Shown here: one piece after another, positions 9,001-16,916 of the stretch | Layout: every line of letters begins with the position of its first letter | Position numbering within the stretch: position 1 is the first letter of the stretch | Assembly (NCBI GenBank): GCA_001599595.1 | Contig: BCHH01000003.1 | Location: 2,704,008-2,768,007, forward strand | Source: Beverwykella pulmonaria | Taxonomy: Eukaryota > Ascomycota > Dothideomycetes > Pleosporales > Melanommataceae | Direction of reading: 5' to 3' | Length of the DNA stretch: 64,000 nucleotides | Made by a program: the position numbers and the translations under genes | Notes under the pieces: generated by a model | Seen by the model: the letters and a program-made list of their open reading frames with translations, nothing else | The model's database searches: none | What the model was told of the DNA's origin: nothing

Positions 9001-10388
9001 GTGCCTTTCGCGGCGAGCACCTTCCTCCAGTTTCCTACGGAGGCGTCATTCTTGTGGATGATGAGCCATTGGGCATGAGTGTTCACCATCTCCTTGATGC
9101 GCCTTCTGAAGATGAAAGCGACAATGACGACGAAGCTACTAGCCCAAACGATGTGACTCTCTCCAGTGCAAACGGCGCTCCTAATCCCTGGCTGATGGGC
9201 ATGGGCACCCAGCCTGGTGTTCAGGTTGCACCCAACTCGCCAATGCCCATGTGGGATCTGGAAATTTCAGATGACGAGGATGTCAAAAGTGCGGATAATG
9301 ATCATGAGTCCTTTGACCTCTCTTCCGATTCCGAATTCGACTCCGACGAAGAGTCCGAAGATGATCTAGCCGACTCGATGACCTCAAGAGGGACAACAGG
9401 TGATATCGATGGTGTTGAACTCGGCGATGGCGAAGAAATCAAGATCACGCAACCTGCAATTGACGATGTCGAAGATGACTTCTTTCCAAGCGAAGAAGAT
9501 CGCGACGATGACCACTTGTCGTCTCACGAGTTAGGCCATGTGCACGCCTCCTCAGGTATTAGACGTTGGAAGAGGGACGGTGTCGTCCATGAGATTGACT
9601 GGGCCTTGCTCAAATTGAATCAAGACCGCTTGCAGCCGTACAATCTCGTCCAAGGAGGACGACGATTTTGCTTCAACCGCACCATCGAGCAAGATCAACG
9701 TGAGATCTTTGCAAAATTGGAGCATCCGGTCAGCAGACGTCACTACAGGCAAGAAGAGGATGAGTACCCAAATGGAGTAGCTAGTGCGGATAGCTTGGGC
9801 GGTCTCAACGTCCACTGCTTTGGCCGCACTACAGGCTTGCAAGGTGGCATGGTCGGCGCCGCCATGAGCTCCGTCCGCATCTACCACCGCAAGACCTTCT
9901 CGCGAAGCTGGCATGTCGCAGGTGGTTTCGGCGTCGGCGGCGATTCTGGTGCATGGGTCATCCAAAACGGTACGCACCACGTAGTCGGCCACGTCCTCGC
10001 ATGGTCCGAGCGCAACCACATCGCCTACATCTGCCCAATGGAAGTCCTCCTCGAGGACATCAAGAAAACATTGAAAGCTGAGCGTATATACCTCCCCGGC
10101 TCCTCTGACGAAGCCAAATACCTCGCTCGATGCAACAAGAACAGGTCCATTGCTGGAAAGGAAGAAAGTCTGGTTGAGGAACTCGAAGTCGCGGTTGAAG
10201 GTCTCGGGATCGTAGACTCCGCAGTCGATATGACGCAAGCTCCAGCTACAAGACGCAGTAGGCTTGAGCTTCATCCACTTACGACGGGTGGAGAGTCGGA
10301 TAAGGAGAATTTACCTGTGCTTAGGAGTAGAATGATTAAGGTCAAAGAGGGGAGGGGAGGGCAGTTAGAAATGGTTGGTATGCCATGA
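6084..10388 (+). CDS. HeLo-like / pseudokinase / IQ-motif / trypsin-like protease fusion protein
   Basis: One intronless ORF of 1434 residues. Residues 1-100 resemble the fungal HeLo (prion-inhibition and propagation) domain: RLIAWGLEWSD, then IDESVERAGLT and IKDILDEAE. Residues about 265-520 form a protein-kinase-like fold: HKDVNSSN at 407-414 keeps Asp409 and Asn414 of the catalytic loop and YGPQFDLYSLG matches the helix-F region, but no glycine loop or VAIK lysine is visible and the DFG position reads SFDLF, so it is probably a pseudokinase. A Ser/Arg-rich linker carries two IQ motifs (IQRAWRQ from 733, IQKTWRQ from 764), likely calmodulin sites. The C-terminus is a trypsin-like protease with a complete candidate triad: His1001 or 1002 (GMSVHH), Asp1172 (EIDWAL) and Ser1288 (GGDSGAW). 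A long acidic insert separates His and Asp. No hydrophobic N-terminal helix as in HET-S is seen. Likely role, by family, is regulated cell death or incompatibility; this is inference. Confidence 0.8.
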   Translation: MDTISRLPRRLTQLYSDTKTSCDAVIEQDTPDTQPEVNALHRKYRIQKDRLIAWGLEWSDNAKGKQGDIDESVERAGLTETVTSVLGTIKDILDEAERMHPPAERAVPRTLSEEKSGVRPPASDPPSWAASDRSRYEDLAKDLTTSIDILYDLSRTRRTHRDGARGLSPGAKGALEPHRSSTAASVFLSPEYNASDVTLINPATLPAFPPVANTSSRSNLPPKLDPVDLVLPQEEPPPYESVGVSSSIRVIGRLRSRHSSTNPWKTESSKTIETPVLVEYATYDSAYHSTGVSPPTDRLESLLSILSRLANEQSFHGTLTCVGYFEDPKQPRFGLVFELPSFVYSGASDSHKPIEDLRPVTLLSVLQTGSKSLHNSNSATPPLEDRFRLAFTLGLTFSKIHGDRFAHKDVNSSNILVFRKNRRQSANSRALHYALRSPVICSFDLFSEYEIEPSNTMQTLNIYRHPQDPKFTGDKTKEYGPQFDLYSLGLILLEIGLWQPLSDLWKAKYTLADFKQRVEDVYIRRLASKCGTAYMQVVRDCFWAADRVASGAESLQNFSQLYNRILIRLQRCCLLDEVEPNFEWGELSSSATPSTGSLPLKRKSNTNVQAAADAPPSPSYRNPKRWALEKGSQVLERTRSLSKVSPKHSPNLSTLSRSGSQRSQNSIRRSISHSLHLPTPREDQAHAMDWQPTQDRDPLEESGTLVDTPASTYDKNDVLSLYRDELSNAASVIQRAWRQSRAMPVSTPPRSLSLRDYKDKIMIIQKTWRQRKERNHTIQALVSSGIRHWPQATLGYPTPEPEEPVRSIEAIEHTNRYITSSIQIQTDMEALPRPKLRLHPVKFPPSIVDEWHTKMLPRLERLIERALKDSEETISIDLVAIGETQASARPTVLVTCSSVAKVKTILSRRFRYDESIFDLKVRRGKVRRSKLNRSSRRRKLPHRSMMNTDVYNADMHFTNPYHQQRPVCGASIGAFRGEHLPPVSYGGVILVDDEPLGMSVHHLLDAPSEDESDNDDEATSPNDVTLSSANGAPNPWLMGMGTQPGVQVAPNSPMPMWDLEISDDEDVKSADNDHESFDLSSDSEFDSDEESEDDLADSMTSRGTTGDIDGVELGDGEEIKITQPAIDDVEDDFFPSEEDRDDDHLSSHELGHVHASSGIRRWKRDGVVHEIDWALLKLNQDRLQPYNLVQGGRRFCFNRTIEQDQREIFAKLEHPVSRRHYRQEEDEYPNGVASADSLGGLNVHCFGRTTGLQGGMVGAAMSSVRIYHRKTFSRSWHVAGGFGVGGDSGAWVIQNGTHHVVGHVLAWSERNHIAYICPMEVLLEDIKKTLKAERIYLPGSSDEAKYLARCNKNRSIAGKEESLVEELEVAVEGLGIVDSAVDMTQAPATRRSRLELHPLTTGGESDKENLPVLRSRMIKVKEGRGGQLEMVGMP

Positions 10389-10829
10389 ATCGTACAGGTG
10401 ATACTCAACTCAAGGGATGGACATCTCAATTCGCAACGAACACAACGAATTTCATATATGGTCATTTGATACCCCAACTTGAACGGATAGTTAATTTTCC
10501 TTTGTTATGTAAGAGGGGCGGAGGGACCGAGATTGTACATATGTATATATGGTGTGTGTGTACGTGTCTAGAAATATAGCACTTGATATACAATTGGGTC
10601 TCTTAGTTCTTGTAGTGAAACGACGATGAAAGCCTGGACGCGAGGCGAATACTCCCCGTGCACCCCCCTAATAAAGCCTTGCTATCATAACTCAAAATAT
10701 GAGATCTAGGGCATCGCCAATAATCACTTAAGTAAATCCATAGGCTCTATCCCCAATCTCAGAACCCGATGTTGAAGAACCACCCCTCTGCGTCTAATAG
10801 AACCGAATAATGACAATTGCTTTGTAAAA
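10389..10829. other. Downstream region of the HeLo fusion gene, no gene seen
   Basis: Presumed 3' UTR and spacer. An AATAAAGC string at about 10669 could act in 3' processing of a plus-strand transcript. No coding region can be supported. Confidence 0.4.
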
Positions 10830-11485
10830 AATACACCTTGCGATCTGAGATGCGGCCTGCCTTGCTCTTCCCCAATCTTGCTTTCTCTTGTTTCTCTTTC
10901 TCTAAATACAGTAGTCCGGCCCTCCCTCCCTTTCCCTTTTCCATCTCCATTTCCTCTAGTCCGACTTGCTCTTCAGGCTCTTTTTCAACTTCCCTTGTTC
11001 ACCTTGTCAAGCATGCGGGTCTCGAAGCGCTCCTTGATAAGTGGCATGGAATTCTCCCTATTGAGTTCTCGGCGCTTGTCATCGTCACTAGATTCCTAGT
11101 ACTCATGCTTGACATCGGCCACCGTGTAGTCGAGTCCGTTCTCGTCTTCGATGAGGTCCGATCTCCTTCGAAATTGGATATAACTTTGGAATTGGATGAA
11201 GATATATCCGGGCTACAATTGGACAAGATAGTTACCAAAGTGATGGTGGAGAACAATGGCATCTATCTGTGTGTGTGAATTTTGAGTCTCCACACGTCCT
11301 CTAGATTTTGTGCAGCGTGGAAGTACGATGGTGGTGACCCATGCAATGCCTCCAGGACGTCCACCGCCGGCCATAGCGATACGACTGGATGGAGCTACTT
11401 GAGATCGAATCCATAGCCCTGATGGCTGAGTTGGAAGATTTGATGGTCATCGTGGATAATGGGATAACGGTAATCCATGCTGATC
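10830..11485 (-). pseudogene. Decayed minus-strand gene encoding a charged protein
   Basis: Several minus-strand segments read like protein but are split by stops and frame changes: about 11480-11395 (MDYRYPIIHDDHQIFQLSHQ), about 11210-11000 (SDLIEDENGLDYTVADVKHEY, stop, ESSDDDKRRELNRENSMPLI then KERFETRMLDKVNK), and about 11000-10830 after a frame shift (highly charged, EVEKEPEEQVGLEEMEMEKG then Lys/Glu-rich). The composition is unlike random translation of this AT-moderate DNA. No family was recognised. It could also be a real gene whose introns were not resolved. Confidence 0.35.
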
Positions 11486-12293
11486 ATAAGACACGATAGG
11501 GTACACTGCTATATGGGCTACGACTGTTGTCGTTTCAATGGAGGGACATTTTCATGCACAGTGAGCGGTAGGATACTAGGTTCACCTACCACCTCTCGCT
11601 GTCGTGAGAAAAGCAGTGACCTTTCTATCCTTGAGGTGAAATTGGACAATCAGCCTCAGAAAATATGCATGATCCGGAAACTAGGAATATTTTGTCAAAA
11701 TCGGAAAACGAAATAAGGTGAGAAGAGTCGGATGCTTAACAGGTAGAGTGTGCTATGGTATGACCAAATAACGGGGCGGTTTCAATTGATGGCTAACATC
11801 TTTGCGTGTTACATTTTTCATGCGTCCCGAATGAAAAGAAGTGAAAACACTTGAAAGCTTGAGTCCGAGCCAAGTGCACAAGAAACACCTAGAATAACAT
11901 CTAGATCCCTACAATCTTACCAGTTTCACGTATAAAATACTCACGCTCCGTGCCCACTCTCAATTTTAACGAACAACCTCCCCAAACCCCGTGACATGCA
12001 TCCTCACGTAACTTCCAAACCCAACGGCGATAATTGATTGGACACGCCCAGCGATCAATGAGGAGTTTCTTATTTCCATCCCACGACGTGCAATCTAGAA
12101 TTGCTTGTTCCGTGGGAGCGGAAGTGCTGCGGGGAAACTTTCGAGCTAGTACGTCAGTCCCAGACTTTCCGTCTGAACTTCATCGCGACCATCCTCTCCT
12201 AAATATCTCAACTTCAAACCCTTCAACTACAATAAAGTTGAAGACTCCACTCACCATCCAAATTATACCTACCTACCCATTCGTTTCAACAAG
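11486..12293. other. Spacer and presumed promoter of the ABM monooxygenase gene
   Basis: No supportable gene. The final 100 bases before 12294 are rich in CT and CAA stretches, as in fungal 5' leaders. Confidence 0.4.
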
Positions 12294-12804
12294 ATGGTCT
12301 ACACGATCGTAGTTCACCTCTTCGCGAATGACAACCCCGGTGACATCTCCAAGCTAAAGGACAAACTCGCTGAAGCAAGCTGGATCTACTCAAAGGACAA
12401 AGAGACACTGAGTTGGTTCGTCATGCAAGATGTTTCTGATCCGAGGAAGTTCACCATCGTGGAAAGATATCTGAAGGAAAGCGTATGTATCCACTACTTG
12501 TATGTCAATGGAAAGAGCTAACACGTGATGCGATGCAGAGCCAGACGTATCACTTGAATGTATGTAAACCTCCTAAGATCAGGCCGATCTGGAGGAGTTC
12601 TGGGAGGGAATGGGAATGCTGATGCGAGAACAGAATCCATACTGGAAGACTTTCGATCCGTATGTGAATCCACTACTGGACAAACCCATGGATTTGCGCC
12701 GGTACAATGAGCTCGATCAGAGCGCCGCTTCCGCGGGGGCACACTACCACGAGGATGCCTCGAAGGACACGACGTTGGGCGAGATGTACGATGACGCTGT
12801 TTGA
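12294..12804 (+). CDS. ABM-domain (antibiotic biosynthesis monooxygenase-like) protein
   Basis: Three exons are inferred: 12294-12482, 12539-12559 and 12634-12804, with GT-AG introns of 56 and 74 bp, giving 126 residues. The product begins MVYTIVVHLFANDNPGDI and contains KDKETLSWFVMQDV and FTIVERY, then across the splice junctions ESSQTYHLNNPYWKTFDPYV and DKPMDLRRYNELD. This is the small dimeric ferredoxin-like ABM fold, in which members oxidise aromatic or polyketide substrates without cofactor or act as stress-related quinol oxygenases. The 21-nt micro-exon is required to keep the conserved SxxYHL-NPYW segment contiguous. Length is normal for the family. The Ser/Ala/Asp-rich last 25 residues are not conserved family sequence. 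Substrate unknown. Confidence 0.75.
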
Positions 12805-13502
12805 GACCCCCATCCCCCAATCTGTTAAGGGGGGAAGATGGGGAAGATGAAGAGACGGACGAACTATTGCATGAAATTAATTGCGAGCGTTTGCGTCTAA
12901 GAGTTTTCTGATCGCAAGACTGCTTCCGAAGGATATTCGATGTACAAAAGCTGTGTGTGAATAGTGTGTATTCAATCTCGTCGTTCGAATTGCCTTTTCA
13001 AGCCTCTTATGTTGTTCCGTTCCTCGGTGGGTGAAGTATCGAATCTATATATCCCCACGAGCCAAGCAACGAACGCACTTCCAGGTCCCCACAAAGGCGC
13101 CCAAAAACCCCATCCTAGCACCCACGCGCTTCCACAGGCGCTCTTCGGCAGCTTTCGGCGTCTCGCAGTGCCTTTCGCGATATTGGTTGCGGAGTGTATA
13201 TACCCTGGTTGCTGGAGTCGGGATGCAAATCTACCGGCGAAGCAATATAGCGATATGCACGGCCTCCGTTCCATTCGTCCACAACCACAGCACTTTCCAC
13301 TCTATGCACAACAGACCCTACGTCCCTCATATAAACCTATATATGCTTTGAAATAATGCGGAGATACCGAGGCCATGAGGCTAAACTCGCACAGGAAAGA
13401 TCAGATAAGTAGGCGGCTTCCCATGCCTTAACATCCATCACTTAAATCCACCTCACACATTTCCCACTTCTCATTCCTACATTCCAAACTTCCTCCGTCA
13501 AG
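12805..13502. other. Intergenic, no gene supported
   Basis: Several overlapping open frames exist on both strands but none shows domain similarity or a coherent start. It is taken as 3' UTR of the ABM gene and promoter of the LPMO gene; pyrimidine-rich sequence directly precedes 13503. Confidence 0.4.
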
Positions 13503-14176
13503 ATGCACTTCTCCATCTCCGCTCTCCTGTGCCTCGTCCCCACTGTCCTCGGCCATGGCTTGATCCAAACACCCCCTTCTCGCCCCGTCGGCCCAGCCAT
13601 AATCGCCAACTGCGGTAACGGCGTCGTGACGCAAATCAAGCAAGACAACACCTCCCACGTCGAAGGACTCCCCGAGGCTGCAGCCAAAGACAAGGCATAC
13701 CAAGCCGCAAAATGCAACCTCTGGCTCTGCAAGGGCCTCCAATTTGCCGACAACCCAGCCACCAACGTACAGACCTGGACTGCAGGTCAAGTCGTACCGT
13801 TGAAGGTCTGGGTCAGGATCCCGCATGAGGGAAGCGCGAATGTGAGCATCGTGGATACGAAGACGAATAAGATTATAGGGGATATGTTGAAGGTTTGGTC
13901 CAAGGGGTATGCGCCGGGATACAAGGAGAGCGATGTTCCCGCCGATCAGAAGGAATTCAGCGTTACCATCCCTGCTGGGCTGGAAAGCAAGTGCGCTGTT
14001 GCTGGTGATTGTGTAAGTGTTGTACTGCTATTTGATGCGAGAGTCGCTCTAATTAGTTGTAGGTTCTTCAGTGGTGGTGGTATGGAACCGGTGCGAAACA
14101 GACATATGAGTCCTGCGTTGATTTCACGATCGCTGCGAAGCCTGCCATCAAGCATCGCGCTTTTAGGTCCTACTAG
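13503..14176 (+). CDS. Secreted AA16-type lytic polysaccharide monooxygenase
   Basis: Two exons, 13503-14012 and 14063-14176, flank a 50-bp GTAAGT...TAG intron; the product is 207 residues. A 17-residue signal peptide (MHFSISALLCLVPTVLG) is followed directly by HGLIQTPPSRPVGPA, so cleavage leaves an N-terminal His (His18), the hallmark of copper LPMOs, where it forms the histidine brace. Family features include CGNG, the CNLWLCKGLQFADN segment, an ANVSIVD strand, and after the splice VLQWWWYGTGAKQTYESCVD. These match the single-domain AA16 family (cellulose-active LPMOs) in layout and length; no carbohydrate-binding module is present. It would act outside the cell in oxidative attack on plant polysaccharide. 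AA16 rather than AA11/AA14 is judged from motif memory. Confidence 0.8.
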
Positions 14177-14723
14177 GGGTTGAGTTATGAAGCTATTCGG
14201 GAGGGATATGCCAGAATTAGATGGACTTCAGGGACGGGCTTTGAAATAGATTATGGATTTTAAGGCATGCTCGATCTCAATGAATGTTCCAGCCCAGTGT
14301 TTCTTCATTATGCTGCTCAATGTGATAATTCTGGTCGGCAAGTTGTGGTCCCGTTGAAGTGAGGTTCGACAGTAGGTTGTTGTTCCGACACAGCTAAGGG
14401 CATCGTAATTTGGAATTGGCGAATCAGACGCCTGCCGATCTGTGCCGCCCAGATTGCTTCATTAAGTACAATAAAGCCTCGCGTGGCTGTAGAAAATTCT
14501 CCTGTGGAGGAACTGGAATTCCAAATCATAGATATGCAGGGTCGATGCTCGATGCTAAGTGCCTGGAATAAGCTTGGCATGGAGTTCGCCATCATGATCG
14601 AAATAGGGGTTTAACGAGGCGACGTAGGACTGTATTAATAGGTGGGAGATTGAAAGGTAAAATCGATTGCATGGGTTTGGAGTGACGGCAAAACGGAAGC
14701 AAACGACCGAAGAAGTATGAAAG
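14177..14723. other. Intergenic, no gene supported
   Basis: Between the convergent LPMO gene and the minus-strand ORFs at 14.7-15.4 kb; presumed 3' UTRs. Nothing else is visible. Confidence 0.35.
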
Positions 14724-14927
14724 TTACAAGAAAGGAAATGTACTACCCGTGGTTGGTTTGGTGACCCATTCCTTCCCATCAACGCTACACCCCCAACTCC
14801 AGGTTGCAACCTTTCTCCCGCCGTCGCAATCGCCGAAGAAACCATCATAGATCCACCATGATGCAGCGATGTCCTCCGTGTCCGCGTTTCCTCCATAACG
14901 CCTAAGATCAACGAGATAGTCGTTCAT
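14724..14927 (-). CDS. Small hypothetical protein, 67 residues
   Basis: The minus-strand ORF starts with ATG at 14927 (MNDYLVDLRRYGGNADTED) and is acidic and aromatic-rich (ASWWIYDGFFGDCDGG, VATWSWGCSVDGKEW). Composition is protein-like rather than random, and an in-frame TGA lies just upstream of the ATG. No family is recognised. It lies 33 bp downstream of the 14961-15425 gene on the same strand, so it may instead be a distal exon or 3' UTR of that gene. Confidence 0.3.
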   Translation of the reverse strand: MNDYLVDLRRYGGNADTEDIAASWWIYDGFFGDCDGGRKVATWSWGCSVDGKEWVTKPTTGSTFPFL

Positions 14928-14960
14928 GCTCTCACATCATTCAAAGGGCATAGTCCGCAA

Positions 14961-15425
14961 CTAATTATGCCCATGCCTGTTCCTCTTGTTCACGGATGTC
15001 GTAATGACGATCCCGAGAAGCATCAGGCACACGAAGCAAACCATGAAGGTCGCTGCCACCATGGCACAGCAGTGCCTCTGGTTCTCGCGTCGCTCCCGCG
15101 CCATCGTTTGAACGTCGCATTGCTCGCAGTGGACATGCGGCTTCGGTCGGAATACTCCGGCGAGGGTTTGTACGAAGGTCTCGGGCTGCGACGGGTTGGA
15201 GCTAGAGGCAGAGCCATGGTCATGGTCCGCCTGGAGCTCGATATCGTCTTGCGGGACAGCTGCATACTGCTCATTTCCGTTAGGTATAAACAGCGAGAGA
15301 CAGGGCTCTTGTTCAAGACTCACTGCTGAAGCCGAGCTAGTGGGCTGGAACTGGTTCACTGGGTGGTCTTGGAAGACATCGTCGTAGGCGGGCGCTGCGT
15401 CTTGTGGAGTCGTTGGGAGCCCCAT
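14961..15425 (-). CDS. Small tail-anchored-type membrane protein, uncharacterised
   Basis: A 154-residue ORF. The N-terminal 90 residues are polar and acidic with an AYDDVF motif and a Ser/His/Asp-rich stretch. Then come HVHCEQCD, a CxxC pair that might bind metal, a basic segment (MARERRENQRHCC) and one strongly hydrophobic helix at about residues 119-142 (AMVAATFMVCFVCLMLLGIV), ending in a short basic His-rich tail. The single C-terminal membrane helix and lack of a signal peptide suggest a cytosol-facing membrane protein. It resembles a recurring class of fungal orphan proteins, but no function can be assigned. Divergent from the region leading to the small ORF at 16025. Confidence 0.6.
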   Translation of the reverse strand: MGLPTTPQDAAPAYDDVFQDHPVNQFQPTSSASAVSLEQEPCLSLFIPNGNEQYAAVPQDDIELQADHDHGSASSSNPSQPETFVQTLAGVFRPKPHVHCEQCDVQTMARERRENQRHCCAMVAATFMVCFVCLMLLGIVITTSVNKRNRHGHN

Positions 15426-16024
15426 CGTGGATTGATGTAGGGATTAGTACGTGGATAGAGTGGTTGCTAGTGTTTGTGCTCTAGATAAGGGGAGTTTCTT
15501 GCTTTTAAGAATCGCAACAGCTGATGAGGAGGGTTCCGGTCTGGAGACAGCCGCCTGAGGCGGTGTTGCGCCACGAGCCTTGGCTATTGGTCCCACCAAA
15601 CGGCCGCGTCACCCGTCAGCCACATTTTGCGCGACAATCTTCATACGACGAATACGAAGCAGGAACGCAAGAACAAAAGGAAAGGAACCAAGTTTGAAGC
15701 CGTTTGATAGTTTAATCAAGTGTAGTTTGAATGTGATACAAGTCACCGAAGTGCTAAAGGCGTAGGCAACGGAACAGGGGAGCATGTCCTGTGGTACGGC
15801 AGATTTCCTATTTGGTTGGGATACGATATTGCTTGTTGTTCGTTTCCTCGTAGGATCCGGGAAAGACGTACGCCTATCGGGTGCCGTCATGTGAAGTCCT
15901 TCCCACGAGGTGAAGAGGCACGTGAGACAAAAGAGTTCCTGCAGATCGGGACAATGCCCAATGGATGCATTCACGTGACTTACCTCGACGCCACCAACGA
16001 AACGACCTTCCACTGTTATACAAC
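15426..16024. other. Intergenic, overlapping weak ORFs only
   Basis: Open frames occur on both strands (for example 15609-16046 minus) but none has a recognisable domain. Presumed promoter of the minus-strand membrane protein gene. Confidence 0.35.
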
Positions 16025-16294
16025 ATGTCCTCTCACGCTTCACCACGCGAGGGCTGCGTGCAACCGTTTGACATCAACGATGACATCCACAGGGTGCATT
16101 CCGTCCTATGTAAGGCGCATCGAGAGGCCATTTCGCTGCAGCAATTCCTTCTGACCAGCATATTTCTCCCCTGCGCAAATTCGACGACTTATCACCGGGC
16201 CCTTGCGGATGCCTCAACCAACCTCGCGGGAATTCTGCCTTGCGTAGGTGGTGGCATAGTAGGCACAGTCTATCCCGTGTTCTCTGGACTCTGA
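16025..16294 (+). CDS. Small hypothetical protein, 89 residues
   Basis: An ATG at 16025 opens MSSHASPREGCVQPFDINDD, continuing IHRVHSVLCKAHREAISLQQ and ending in a Gly/Val-rich stretch. The middle looks helical and protein-like. The last 15 residues follow a CGTAG/GTGG that could be a splice site, so the 3' end is uncertain. No homology recognised. Confidence 0.28.
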   Translation: MSSHASPREGCVQPFDINDDIHRVHSVLCKAHREAISLQQFLLTSIFLPCANSTTYHRALADASTNLAGILPCVGGGIVGTVYPVFSGL

Positions 16295-16916
16295 CATGTA
16301 CGATTTAGTTTCTCACCACTCGCCTTCCTCTTCGCGCTTGGCTCCTGGCGTCTTTCGCAAACTTCAACAACTGATTGCCCTATCTCGGATTCCTCGCCGT
16401 GCCACTTACAGATATCAAGCAATGACAAGACCTGCAACCGAGGCTTGAGCCTTGCGAGATTTCAGCCTCCTAGGACCAGCAATGTCATCCCCAGCTTCAT
16501 CAAAAGAACTATTAAATAAATCAGCGCGATTTTACCGTTTCCCCCGCTCGCAAGCAAGGATGATGCAGGGCAAGGGCTCTTTGCGGTTGATATCACGGCC
16601 CACACTAGACTACAAGCGGAAGGTCGACCACTCCAGCATCCTGTTCCTGCAAATCGTCATCGAACAGCCTTATGCTTGTTGCATCGCACACTGCTCCGTT
16701 GATGAACGTTTGAATGCAGCCAACAGCCGGGTAGCCGTTAAACGCACATTGCTCACGAGCTATGGTCGCACCAGCCCCAGTCTCCTGCTGTTTCGGGTAA
16801 GGAGCTCAAATTTATGCTGGTCTATTCCGTCATTCTGGAGCTCTTCAAATACAGCCGCGAACCCGTACCTCTGTTCTTGTGTCACTGCTTCTTTCCTCTG
16901 ATCCGTCAATTGCAAC
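16295..16916. other. Presumed promoter of the carboxypeptidase gene
   Basis: No gene supported. An open frame at 16452-16901 lacks domain similarity and ends just before the carboxypeptidase ATG. Confidence 0.4.

Noticed and set aside
12972..13274. 100-residue minus-strand ORF with a hydrophobic stretch
   Set aside because: Overlaps other equally long frames, no homology recognised, lies in the probable LPMO promoter.
15609..16046. 145-residue minus-strand ORF
   Set aside because: Competes with plus-strand frames over the same bases and shows no domain; composition not convincing.
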